NCBI GenBank assembly: GCA_036272815.1 | Contig: DATAYA010000222.1 | Span: forward strand, 1 to 12,369 | DNA from: DATAYA01 sp036272815 | GTDB taxonomy: Bacteria; Pseudomonadota; Alphaproteobacteria; Acetobacterales; Acetobacteraceae | Direction of reading: 5' to 3' | Length of the DNA: 12,369 nucleotides | In this document: piece after piece, positions 1 through 6,694 of the stretch | How positions within the stretch are numbered: position 1 is the first letter of the stretch | How the letters are laid out: the number at the start of each line of letters is the position of its first letter | Notes under the pieces: model-generated | What the model saw: the letters and a program-made list of their open reading frames with translations, nothing else | Database searches by the model: none | What the model was told of the DNA's origin: nothing | Position numbers and translations under genes: made by a program

Positions 1-1
1 C

Positions 2-196
2 GTCGAGATCGCGTGCCGCCTCCCCGACGCGCGGTCGGCTTTCTGGCTGGACGATGTGGAGGGTATCGTCATCGACGGTCTCCGCGCACCCGCTTTGCCC
101 TCGGACGCGGTGGCGGTTGGCGGCCCCGTGAGCGGCGTCGCCACTCGGGGGCGCGGCGAAGCGATGAGGGTCGTCAGGCCTGCGCGTGGGCGCTGA
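2..196 (+). CDS. C-terminal fragment of an unidentified protein
   Basis: This open frame enters from the left edge and ends at TGA 194-196, leaving the last 64 residues of a protein whose start lies outside the window. Nearly every third codon position is G or C, and the composition is mixed (for example FWLDDVEGIVIDG), as expected of real coding sequence. The other two forward frames are arginine/proline-rich or stop early. I recognise no domain. The gene runs toward the FAD oxidoreductase gene, whose stop lies 16 bp away at 213, so the two ends converge. No strong terminator hairpin is visible between them. Function is unknown. Confidence 0.55.
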   Translation, partial: VEIACRLPDARSAFWLDDVEGIVIDGLRAPALPSDAVAVGGPVSGVATRGRGEAMRVVRPARGR

Positions 197-212
197 CGCG
201 GGCACGCGTCGT

Positions 213-1292
213 TCATCCGCCGCGTATCCGCGTCAGCCGCGCGATCGCCGGCAGCACCGAGGGGCACATGCGCGCGGCCGCGAAGATGGTGGCTTGCCCG
301 ACGCCGCCGCCGCCGAGCCGCAGCAGCGCGCGGGCGATCCCGATCTGGCCGCGGAGGGTCTGGCGCAGCGCGCGGTGGTAGGCGGCACTCCCCTGCCCGT
401 CCCGCGCCGCCGCCGCCGCGGCGCGCCCGGACCAGAGCGCGATTGCCATGCCGTCGCCGGTGAAGGATGGGATCACCGCCGCCTGGTCGCCCAACCGGAA
501 CAGCGTCTCCGCATCGGCACCTGCATGGATGAACCCGTACGGAACGCCGCTGATCGCGAGCGGACGCGGCAGCAACGGCGTGGCCGCGTCGATGCGCGCG
601 GCCAGATGCGGGCTCGACCGCAGCAGATGCGCGAGGACGCCCATCCAGGTGCCGCCGCAGCGTCGCAGCAGCGCGGGCGACAGCGTTGCGCAGAGCACCG
701 CCCGGCCGTTATCGACCGGTTGCAGCCCGGCATGGCCGCCGGGGACCAGCACGAGTTCGACCGCGCCCTGCAAGGCGCGCGACGCGGCGGGGGCGAGCGC
801 CAGATAGGTCTTGAACCCGATCATCGGCGCAACCGGCCGCCTCAACCCGCGGAGGTCCCGCTTGCCCGTGGCGAGGAACACGGCGCGCGCCGGCACGCGC
901 GTCCCGTCGCCCAGCTCGAGCCCCCCCCGCACAGCCGCGACGGTGATGCCACGGCGGATGTCGGCACCCGATGCAGACGCGAGCCCGAGCAGCGCCTCGT
1001 CCAGCACCCGGCGGCGCAGGCCGAGGCCGCGGAACGGCAGCCGCGCCTCCGCCACCCGCCCGCCGCGCACCAGCCGCACCGTCTCGATCGGACTGCCGCC
1101 GAGCGCGCCGAGGTCGAGGCCGAGCCGTTCAAGATCGGTCTGCGCCTCGACGCTGAGAAACTCGCCGCACATCTTGTCGGCGGCGACGCCTTGCCGCTCG
1201 AACAGGACGACCTCGCGGCCGGCGCGGGCGAGGATGCAGGCGGCGGCTGCCCCCGCCAGGCCGCCGCCGGCGATGGCGACATCGGTCCTCAC
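213..1292 (-). CDS. FAD-dependent oxidoreductase of a type III PKS operon
   Basis: Predicted 359-residue flavoprotein. Residues 4-33 form a Rossmann FAD-binding fold (AIAGGGLAG, then an acidic residue in FER). An ATG-type motif (FLATGKRDLRG) follows mid-protein, and a second FAD contact (RLGDQAAVIPSFTGDGMA) sits in the C-terminal half. This layout fits the group that includes geranylgeranyl reductase/FixC-like and PHBH-like monooxygenases. I chose GTG at 1292 because it overlaps the methyltransferase stop as GTGA and puts the FAD fold at the N-terminus; GTG at 1310 is an alternative. An extension to 1511 is only the methyltransferase read in another frame. By position it matches SrsC of Streptomyces griseus srsABC, a flavoprotein hydroxylase acting on methylated alkylresorcinols. 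Whether this protein hydroxylates a ring or reduces a double bond cannot be settled here. Confidence 0.85.
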   Translation of the reverse strand: MRTDVAIAGGGLAGAAAACILARAGREVVLFERQGVAADKMCGEFLSVEAQTDLERLGLDLGALGGSPIETVRLVRGGRVAEARLPFRGLGLRRRVLDEALLGLASASGADIRRGITVAAVRGGLELGDGTRVPARAVFLATGKRDLRGLRRPVAPMIGFKTYLALAPAASRALQGAVELVLVPGGHAGLQPVDNGRAVLCATLSPALLRRCGGTWMGVLAHLLRSSPHLAARIDAATPLLPRPLAISGVPYGFIHAGADAETLFRLGDQAAVIPSFTGDGMAIALWSGRAAAAAARDGQGSAAYHRALRQTLRGQIGIARALLRLGGGGVGQATIFAAARMCPSVLPAIARLTRIRGG

Positions 1293-1972
1293 CGGAGGCG
1301 GCTCACGCACATGCGGAACGGGATGTGCCAGCGGATCTTGCCGGCCACGCCGGCCGCGGCCAGCGCGCGTTGCCAGTCGGCGCGCCGGAAGCTGCGGGAG
1401 ATCGAGGTCACGCCGTCGAGCCGCACGATCCGGTGCAGCCGTGCCGCCCGCGCGATCAGGGGAAAGGCGTAGTAGGCGATCCGGTGCCGGTGCAGGTCGG
1501 CGATGAACCAACCGAGCGTCGCGGTGCGGTCGATCCAGCGCAGGAAGTCGACGAGTTGCGCATCCGAGAGGTGATGCGTGAACTGCGAGGTCACGATCAC
1601 GTCGGGAGGCGGATCAGGCGCCTCCACGAACACGTCGCCGGCGCGGAAGGCGATGCGGGAGCCGGGCGGGGTGGCAGCCTCGGCACTCCTCGGATCGAGG
1701 TCGATGCCGGCGAGGCTCGCCTCAAGGCCGCGCTGGTCGGCCCAGCGCCGGATGCGGCGCAGCAGGTCGCCGTTGCCGCAGGCGACGTCGAGCACCGAAA
1801 GGCTGTTCCGGCCGCGCGCCGCCCGCGCCAGGAACCGCAGCGTCGGCCCGTGCGTGAGCGTCAGCCGGTTGACCCGCGCGAGGTCGGCCATGCAGCGCGC
1901 GTGCTCGGCCGCAGCGAGCACCGACCCGTCGAGGATTTCCGGCGTCGTGCTGCGGACCGAGAGGTCGATCAT
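1289..1972 (-). CDS. class I SAM-dependent methyltransferase
   Basis: Protein of 227 residues with a class I methyltransferase core. Motif I is LDVACGNGDLL at 61-71, the acidic end of strand 2 is GIDLDPR at 89-95, and a motif IV-like segment is VIVTSQFTHHLSD at 125-137. The start ATG (1972-1970) overlaps the stop of the polyketide synthase as ATGA. Its own TGA (1291-1289) overlaps the GTG of the oxidoreductase, so all three genes are probably translationally coupled. By order it corresponds to SrsB, which O-methylates alkylresorcinols. Related small methyltransferases also act on quinones, so the substrate here is inferred to be the polyketide product or its oxidised form. No clear Shine-Dalgarno sequence precedes the start, consistent with coupling. 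Confidence 0.88.
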   Translation of the reverse strand: MIDLSVRSTTPEILDGSVLAAAEHARCMADLARVNRLTLTHGPTLRFLARAARGRNSLSVLDVACGNGDLLRRIRRWADQRGLEASLAGIDLDPRSAEAATPPGSRIAFRAGDVFVEAPDPPPDVIVTSQFTHHLSDAQLVDFLRWIDRTATLGWFIADLHRHRIAYYAFPLIARAARLHRIVRLDGVTSISRSFRRADWQRALAAAGVAGKIRWHIPFRMCVSRLR

Positions 1973-3063
1973 GCCGCCATGCGGAACCGGAAGCTCTCGG
2001 CGACCATGCCCGGCCCGAAGGCGAGCGCCATCCCGCGCGCCCCGCCGGGGCGCTCCGCCAGCATCCGGGCGAGGACGAACATCACCGTCGCCGACGACAT
2101 GTTGCCATGCTCGCGCAGTACCGCGCGGGAGTGGCCGAGCGCGTCCGGGCCGAAGGCGAGCCCGCCCTCCACCGCGTCGAGCACGCTGCGGCCGCCGGCA
2201 TGGACCGCCCAGAGATCGACCGCCTGCGTCCCCTCGCCGCGCAGGATGCCGTCCGCCTCACCGCCCGAGCGGCCCTGGGCGCGCTCCTCGGCGAGCGCCT
2301 GGGCGATGCGCGCCGGCACCCGGCCGGAGAGATGCATCTCGAAGCCGTGGTCGCCGATCTGCCAGGTGATGAGGTCGGCGCTGTCCGCGATCACGTCGGT
2401 GCGGAAATCGCCGAGAGCCAAGCCCTCGGGCGCGGCGCTGACCAGGGCCGCGGAGGCGCCGTCGGCGAACAGGAGGAATGAGAGGACGCTCTCCAGATCG
2501 GCGGTCTCCTGCATGTGCAGCGTGCAGAGTTCGGCGTTGACCACCAGCACGACCGAATCCGGGTCGGCCAGCACCGCCTGCCGCGCGATGCGCAGCGCCG
2601 GGACCGCCGCCGAGCAGCCCATGAAGCCCACCAGCGTCCGCTGCACGTCCCGCCGCAGGCCGAGACACTGCGCCAGTTGCAGATCCAGGCCGGGTGCGGT
2701 GAAGCCGGTGCAGGACGCGACGACGAGGTGCGTCACCCGCCGCAGTGCTGCGGTCGGCACATCGAGGTCGGCGACGGCGCGGCGGGCCAGAGCGAGCGCC
2801 TCAGGCTCGTAGCGCGCCATCCGCGCGGCGGTGCCGGGGAAGCTGCCGCGTCGATAGAAGCCCTCGGCGTCGACCGCGCCCGCGGCGAGGTCGCCCGGCG
2901 CCAGGGGCGAGAAGCGATGGGCGATGCCGGCGCGCTCGGCCATGCGGGCGAAGATGCGGTCCTCGCGCGGCGCGAGCAGGGTGTGTCCGAAGGTCACGAA
3001 AAAATCGTGGATGTCGTGCTCGGGAACGGCGGTGCCGATCCGGTTGAGGTAGGCCGTCGCCAC
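1969..3063 (-). CDS. type III polyketide synthase (chalcone synthase-like)
   Basis: Protein of 364 residues with the thiolase fold and full catalytic triad of type III polyketide synthases. The nucleophile is Cys118 (VVASCTGFTAPG), the histidine is His288 (WAVHAGGRSVLDAVE) and the asparagine is Asn321 (REHGNMSSATVMF). Also present are GFMGCSAAVPAL (146-157), LFADGASAAL (198-207) and the C-terminal AFGPGM (348-353). Family members extend an acyl starter with malonyl-CoA to pyrones or resorcinols. The linked methyltransferase and flavoprotein genes point to long-chain phenolic lipids rather than plant-like chalcones. I chose GTG at 3063 because AAGGAG (3074-3069, minus strand) lies five bases before it and the residues that follow (AYLNRIGTAVPEHD) match the usual N-terminus. 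The longer frame to 3180 adds unrelated sequence. This is the first gene of a three-gene operon. Confidence 0.95.
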   Translation of the reverse strand: MATAYLNRIGTAVPEHDIHDFFVTFGHTLLAPREDRIFARMAERAGIAHRFSPLAPGDLAAGAVDAEGFYRRGSFPGTAARMARYEPEALALARRAVADLDVPTAALRRVTHLVVASCTGFTAPGLDLQLAQCLGLRRDVQRTLVGFMGCSAAVPALRIARQAVLADPDSVVLVVNAELCTLHMQETADLESVLSFLLFADGASAALVSAAPEGLALGDFRTDVIADSADLITWQIGDHGFEMHLSGRVPARIAQALAEERAQGRSGGEADGILRGEGTQAVDLWAVHAGGRSVLDAVEGGLAFGPDALGHSRAVLREHGNMSSATVMFVLARMLAERPGGARGMALAFGPGMVAESFRFRMAA

Positions 3064-3068
3064 GCTGT

Positions 3069-3074
3069 CTCCTT
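3069..3074 (-). promoter_or_regulatory. Shine-Dalgarno site of the type III PKS gene
   Basis: Minus-strand AAGGAG lies five bases upstream of GTG 3063. It is one of the few strong ribosome-binding sites in the window, and it decides the start over the in-frame ATG at 3180. Confidence 0.75.
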
Positions 3075-3113
3075 CGCGGTTTTGCGCTGCGGACGGGTTC
3101 GTTCGAGGGCTGC

Positions 3114-3151
3114 GGCGGTTGCGGGGGATCAACCCCGGCCCTGCAACCGCC
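3114..3151. promoter_or_regulatory. 9-bp inverted repeat in the divergent PKS/small-gene region
   Basis: GGCGGTTGC (3114-3122) is repeated in inverted form as GCAACCGCC (3143-3151), a perfect 9-bp match with a 20-base spacer. Inside the spacer, GGGG (3123-3126) and CCCC (3133-3136) can also pair around GATCAA. The element lies about 50-90 bp upstream of the PKS start and 60-95 bp upstream of the divergent 46-codon gene. It could be an operator for a dimeric regulator, or a leader hairpin. It has no U-tract to make it a terminator. No convincing -35/-10 pair is visible in the 147-bp gap, so regulation is inference. Confidence 0.35.
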
Positions 3152-3209
3152 CCTATCCGTTGGCGTTCAAATGGTCCCAAACTGACAAACCGCGAGGGCG
3201 GACGAGCCG

Positions 3210-3350
3210 ATGAGCGAACGCGAGTACGAGAGCAAGTGCGACGAGCTGGAGCGTCTGCTCAACGACCCGACGGTACCGATGGAGCCCGCCAGGGTCTGGT
3301 CGCTGCTCGCCGAGATCGCTCACGCCGAGATGGCAGCCAGCCCGGCCTGA
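3210..3350 (+). CDS. 46-residue protein resembling the N-terminus of release factor 1
   Basis: Short frame running ATG 3210 to TGA 3350, transcribed away from the PKS operon. The product is acidic and probably helical (for example YESKCDELERLLNDPTVP, then ARVWSLLAEIAHAE). The segment ELERLLNDPTVPMEPARVWSLLAEIA resembles, from memory, the N-terminal helices of peptide chain release factor 1, where a pattern like LE-LL-DPEV---P-R---L--E-A occurs. Everything else, including the GGQ region, is absent. It could be a free-standing small alphaproteobacterial protein or an eroded duplicate. The clean start and stop and the G/C-rich third positions favour a real gene. A weak GAGGG lies about 12-16 bases before the ATG. 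Function is unknown. Confidence 0.55.
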   Translation: MSEREYESKCDELERLLNDPTVPMEPARVWSLLAEIAHAEMAASPA

Positions 3351-3359
3351 GCATGGGAC

Positions 3360-3371
3360 CGCCTGCAGGCG
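3360..3371. repeat. 12-bp perfect palindrome between convergent genes
   Basis: CGCCTGCAGGCG is a perfect palindrome in the 22-bp gap between the end of the 46-codon gene (3350) and the end of the lipoprotein gene (3373). It has no loop and no T-run, so it is at best a weak bidirectional terminator and may be chance in such GC-rich DNA. Confidence 0.2.
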
Positions 3372-3372
3372 C

Positions 3373-3741
3373 CTAACAGGCGTTGCCGCGCAGCGTCCAG
3401 CTTGCGACGATGTTGCCGTTCAGCTCGAATGTCGTCTCGCAAGTGTATGTGACCGCTTGCGGCGGGAAGCCGCCGCCGCTCCATCCCCACCCCCAGCCCC
3501 AGCCGAACGGTCCGTAGGGATAGGGCTGCCAGCCCGGCACCACGTCCACACGCCGCTCGTCGTAGGCGAGGAAGGTGTGGCCGCCGGTGGTGAAGCTGCG
3601 CGTCGGCACACCGAGTTGTCGCACCAGCTCCGTCTCGTTCTGCCCGACCAGGGCGTTGAGGGCGGCCACGCGCGCCGGGCTCGGCCCGATGACGCAGCCC
3701 GCCAGGACGAGCGGAAACAGGACAGGCAGATACCGTCGCAT
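3373..3741 (-). CDS. small putative lipoprotein with a Gly-Trp run
   Basis: Protein of 122 residues. A lipoprotein signal (MRRYLPVLFPLVLAGC) places a lipidated Cys at position 16. Residues 28-60 (ALVGQNETELVRQLGVPTRS, then FLAYDERR) recall the small SmpA/BamE-like fold, in which a G---E-V---LG-P pattern is common; this similarity is only suggestive. Next comes an aromatic, glycine-rich stretch (PYGPFGWGWGWGWSGGG, 76-91). The tail holds Cys101 and a C-terminal Cys122 that could form a disulfide. I chose ATG 3741, 12 bases after GGGAGG (3759-3754, minus strand). TTG 3750 would add three residues but sits too close to that site. It follows epmA by 31 bp on the same strand and may be cotranscribed with it. 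Confidence 0.75.
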   Translation of the reverse strand: MRRYLPVLFPLVLAGCVIGPSPARVAALNALVGQNETELVRQLGVPTRSFTTGGHTFLAYDERRVDVVPGWQPYPYGPFGWGWGWGWSGGGFPPQAVTYTCETTFELNGNIVASWTLRGNAC

Positions 3742-3772
3742 CGCGCGCAAATGCCTCCCGTATGATGTTGGT

Positions 3773-4774
3773 TCAACCCGGTCTCGGCAGCCACAGCACC
3801 TGGTCGATCCGCCCGGCGCCGGCCGCTATCATCGCCAGCCGGTCGAAACCGAGCGCGATGCCGGACGCAGGCGGCATCCCGTGGTCGAGGGCGGCGAGCA
3901 AATCCTCGTCGAGCGGCCAATCCGGGCCGGATGCGGCATGGCGGCGGCTTCGGTCGGCCTCGAAGCGCGCGCGCTGTTCGGCGGCGTCGGTCAGCTCCTC
4001 GAAGGCGTTGGCGAGTTCCAGGCCGCATACGTAGAGTTCAAAGCGGAGTGCGGCACGGGGATCGGCCGGATCGCGCCGCGCCAGCGCCGCCTGTGCCGCC
4101 GGCCAGTGCGTCAGGAAAGTCGGGCGCGCTCGGCCAAGATGCGGCTCGACCCGCTCCAGCAGCAATCGGAAGAACAGGTCTTCCCAGTCCTCCTCGGGCC
4201 GGAGACGGACCCCGGATTGCGCGGCCAGCGCGCGCGCATCTCCCGCAGTTCCAAGCACATCGGCACCGGCGTGCCGCGCGAACGCCTGCGCGACGGTCAG
4301 CCGCTCGAAGTGGTCGAGCGCCGTCGTGACGCCGCGGCAGGTCACGATGGGCGGCAGCACGGCGCGCAGATAAGCTTCCGTCTCGTCCATCAGCGCCGCC
4401 ATCGTGGCACCCGGCCGATACCATTCCAGCATGGTGAATTCGGGCGCATGGAGGTCGCTGCCCTCGCCATTGCGCCAGACGCGCGCGATCTGGAAAATGG
4501 CGCCGGCGCCGGCGACGAGCAGGCGCTTCATCGCGAATTCCGGGCTGGTGTGCAGCCACAGCGCCTCCCGCTCGCCGCGCGGGCCGACACGCTCGGTGGC
4601 AAACGCCGTGAGATGCACCTCCTCGCCGGGCGCGGTCACGGCATAGGGCGTCTCGACCTCGGCATAGCCGCGTGCATCGAAGAAGGCCCGCGTCGCCTGC
4701 GCGAGGCGCGCGCGGCGGCGCAGGAACGGCAGGCGCGCGGCGAGGCTATCGGGGTGCCAGGCGGGTTGCGGCAT
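3773..4774 (-). CDS. epmA: elongation factor P--(R)-beta-lysine ligase
   Basis: EpmA (also GenX/PoxA), a paralogue of the class II lysyl-tRNA synthetase catalytic domain that lacks the anticodon-binding domain and attaches beta-lysine to EF-P. At 333 residues it is close to the usual 325-350. It shows the class II motifs: HTSPEFAMKRLLVAGAG (75-91), motif 2 with RNGEGSDLHAPEFTMLEWY (101-119), the lysine-pocket segment LELANAFEEL (252-261), and motif 3 GIALGFDRLAMI (305-316). I chose ATG 4774 because the protein begins at the expected place before the catalytic domain; the frame extending to 5833 is antisense to epmB. The start lies 30 bp from the divergent start of epmB, so the two modification genes may share a promoter region. 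The substrate gene efp lies about 1.9 kb away. Confidence 0.95.
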   Translation of the reverse strand: MPQPAWHPDSLAARLPFLRRRARLAQATRAFFDARGYAEVETPYAVTAPGEEVHLTAFATERVGPRGEREALWLHTSPEFAMKRLLVAGAGAIFQIARVWRNGEGSDLHAPEFTMLEWYRPGATMAALMDETEAYLRAVLPPIVTCRGVTTALDHFERLTVAQAFARHAGADVLGTAGDARALAAQSGVRLRPEEDWEDLFFRLLLERVEPHLGRARPTFLTHWPAAQAALARRDPADPRAALRFELYVCGLELANAFEELTDAAEQRARFEADRSRRHAASGPDWPLDEDLLAALDHGMPPASGIALGFDRLAMIAAGAGRIDQVLWLPRPG

Positions 4775-4804
4775 GGGCGGGCGGGGCCTATCTGCGCCGC
4801 CACC

Positions 4805-5857
4805 ATGCCGGACGGCTCGCCCCCTGCCCATCCCCGCACACTCCGCCGCGCCGCCGACCTGGTCGCGGCCGGGCTTGTCCCGCCCGACGAACGGGCGGCG
4901 CTGGAGGCGGTCGAGGCGCGCTACGCGACCGCCATCCCGCCGGCGCTTGCGGCGCTGATCGGTGACAGGAATGACCCGATCGGCCGGCAATTCGTGACGC
5001 ATCCCGATGAGCTTCTGAGCGCCCCGCACGAGCTTGCGGACCCGATCGGCGACGAGGCGCTCTCCCCGGTCCGTGGCATCGTGCATCGATACCCGGACCG
5101 GGCGCTGCTCAAGCCGATCCTGGCCTGCCCGGTCTATTGCCGCTTCTGTTTTCGCCGCGAACAGGTCGGACCCGATGGCGGGGTGCTGAGCGAGGCCGAG
5201 CTGGACGCCGCCTATGCCTGGCTGCGGGCGCATCCAGGGGTGCATGAGGTGATCCTGACCGGCGGCGAGCCGCTGCTGCTCTCGGCGCGGCGGCTGCGGG
5301 CGATTTTCGATGCGCTCGCCGCAATTCCGCATCTGGGCCTGCTGCGCATCCACACGCGGCTGCCGGTCGCTGATCCAGCGCGACTGGATGCGGCGTTGGC
5401 GGAGGCGCTCGGCGCGGCCGCGACGCCGCTCTGGCTGGTGGTGCATGTCAATCACGCGCGCGAGTTGACCGAGGCGGCGGTTGCCTCGCTGCGGCGCGTG
5501 CAGGCGCAAGGCATCCCGGTGCTCGGGCAGAGCGTGCTGCTGCGCGGCGTCAACGACAGCGTGGATGCGCTGGCTGAATTGTTCGGCGGAATGCTGGCCG
5601 CGCGGGTGAAGCCCTATTACCTGCACCAGCTCGATCCGGCGCCGGGCACGTCGCGCTTCCATGTGCCGGTCGCCGAGGGCCTGCGCCTGCTCCGGGCATT
5701 GCGCGGGCGGATCAGCGGGCTGGCGTGGCCGACCTACGTGCTCGACATCCCGGGCGGGCGCGGCAAGGTGCCGCTCGGGCCCGCCTATCTGGAGGGCGAT
5801 CGAGCGGTCGCCGACCCCTGGGGCGGGCGGCATGCGATGGTCGCGCCTGCGGGCTAA
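4805..5857 (+). CDS. epmB: EF-P (R)-beta-lysylation protein EpmB, radical-SAM lysine 2,3-aminomutase
   Basis: EpmB converts L-lysine to beta-lysine for attachment to EF-P. The protein has 350 residues. The radical-SAM cluster is Cys108/Cys112/Cys115 in CPVYCRFC, followed by the SAM-binding LTGGEPL (151-157). HTRLP (183-187), YYLHQLDPAPGTSRF (271-285) and PGGRGK (316-321) match lysine 2,3-aminomutases; Lys321 is the expected pyridoxal-phosphate lysine. The short C-terminus, without the extra zinc-binding region of clostridial KamA, favours EpmB over a catabolic aminomutase, as does the adjacent epmA. ATG 4805 is chosen because RTLRRAADLVAAGLV follows at the normal distance. The longer upstream frame is antisense to epmA. 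No strong Shine-Dalgarno site is seen. Confidence 0.93.
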   Translation: MPDGSPPAHPRTLRRAADLVAAGLVPPDERAALEAVEARYATAIPPALAALIGDRNDPIGRQFVTHPDELLSAPHELADPIGDEALSPVRGIVHRYPDRALLKPILACPVYCRFCFRREQVGPDGGVLSEAELDAAYAWLRAHPGVHEVILTGGEPLLLSARRLRAIFDALAAIPHLGLLRIHTRLPVADPARLDAALAEALGAAATPLWLVVHVNHARELTEAAVASLRRVQAQGIPVLGQSVLLRGVNDSVDALAELFGGMLAARVKPYYLHQLDPAPGTSRFHVPVAEGLRLLRALRGRISGLAWPTYVLDIPGGRGKVPLGPAYLEGDRAVADPWGGRHAMVAPAG

Positions 5858-5858
5858 T

Positions 5859-5896
5859 GCCGCCCCTTACCCCCGGTTGCCCCAATCCCGGGCGGC
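5859..5896 (+). terminator. possible hairpin after epmB
   Basis: GCCGCCC (5859-5865) can pair with GGGCGGC (5890-5896) across a 24-base loop just after the epmB stop. There is no T-run after the stem, so intrinsic termination is doubtful. It may simply limit read-through or be chance in GC-rich sequence. Confidence 0.2.
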
Positions 5897-5916
5897 CGCG
5901 ATGCCCGATCGCGATA

Positions 5917-6654
5917 TCAGGCGGTCGTGCGACGGCGGCGGCGGACGGAAGCGAGGCCAGCCAGCCCGGCCCCGAGCACGAGCAGGGTCGCCGGCTCGGG
6001 CACCTGGGCGATGAAGCCCACCGTGTTGTCGCCGGACAAGTAGAAGCCGACGATCTGGCCCTGGTCGTTGATGCCGTTCGCGGTGGTTCCGCCGGAACCT
6101 GCCGGGTCGAGCGTCGTGAACACGTTGCCGTTGTCCAGGAACCCGTGCATCAGCCCGTTGGCATCAATATAGTCGCCGACGATCTCGCCGAGGTTGTTGA
6201 TACCGAGAGCCTGCGTGGAGATGGAACCCGGCGCCTGGAACGATGTCACGTTGCCGGCAATGTCCTCGAACGCGGAGAAGTCTCCGAGAGTGTCGTATTG
6301 GTAGAAGCCGGCCACGGTGCCGGCATTGTTCACGCCGGTCGCCTGGCTATTGAAGTTGGCAGGCAGCAACGCATTGATGTCGGTGAAGACCGGGCTCGCG
6401 AAGGACGGACCGCCCGAGACGGTGAACGCCTTCTGCAAGGTGGCACCGGCCGGATCCGTCGAGGAATAGCCGGCCGCAACGGTTCCAGACCGATTGATGC
6501 CCAGGAGCTGGTTGAATGCGGTGCCAGGCTGATCGACGGTGGTAAAGGTGCCGCCGGTTTACGCAAACCCGTTCGTGACGCCGCCCGTGATCGAGAAGCC
6601 GACCGTCGTGCCGGTTGCCGGCGCCGGCGCGCTTGCCGCGGCGGGGGCGCCGGT
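5917..6654 (-). pseudogene. remnant of a HAF-repeat PEP-CTERM exported protein
   Basis: Read on the minus strand, this region encodes repeated beta-rich units of the HAF type (LLGINRSGTVAAGY, GVNNAGTVAGFY, GINNLGEIVGDY, GINDQGQIVGFY). It ends in a textbook PEP-CTERM signal: VPEPATLLVLGAGLAGLA, then a run of arginines, stop at 5919-5917. The C-terminal part is open from 6438, but only from a TTG. Upstream in the same frame the repeat homology continues (for example TGGTFTTVDQPGTAFNQLLG) across an in-frame TAA at 6561-6559. Beyond it lies more repeat-like sequence (TTVGFSITGGVTNGFA) until TAG at 6657-6655. No ATG or GTG start and no signal peptide are present, although PEP-CTERM proteins need one for export. 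I therefore call it a decayed gene, lacking its N-terminus and carrying a nonsense mutation. Confidence 0.75.
6559..6561 (-). other. in-frame TAA within the PEP-CTERM remnant
   Basis: The minus-strand codon between NGFA and TGGTFTTVD is TAA. HAF proteins usually carry an aromatic residue here, as in GF-Y-GG-(Y/F)TT-D, so a one-base change from a Tyr codon (TAC/TAT) would explain it. Confidence 0.6.
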
Positions 6655-6694
6655 CTAGAAGCCGGCTCCTCCAATCCCGCACGAGTTCCGAGAG

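Noticed and set aside
186..1511. Long + strand frames (428 and 231 codons) opposite the FAD oxidoreductase and methyltransferase
   Set aside because: Arg/Pro/Ala-rich shadows of high-GC coding DNA with no motifs; the minus strand carries clear enzyme families.
1325..2812. 495-codon + strand frame over the methyltransferase and PKS genes
   Set aside because: Antisense shadow; low-complexity composition, whereas the minus strand has the PKS catalytic triad.
3064..3209. Sigma-70-like promoter boxes in the divergent region
   Set aside because: TTGAAC and TTGGCG can be found but have no matching -10 element at proper spacing.
3575..4804. Plus-strand extension upstream of epmB
   Set aside because: Antisense to epmA and the lipoprotein gene; the EpmB homology starts near 4805.
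4775..5833. Minus-strand extension upstream of epmA
   Set aside because: It is epmB read antisense (no class II synthetase motifs); the EpmA homology starts at 4774.
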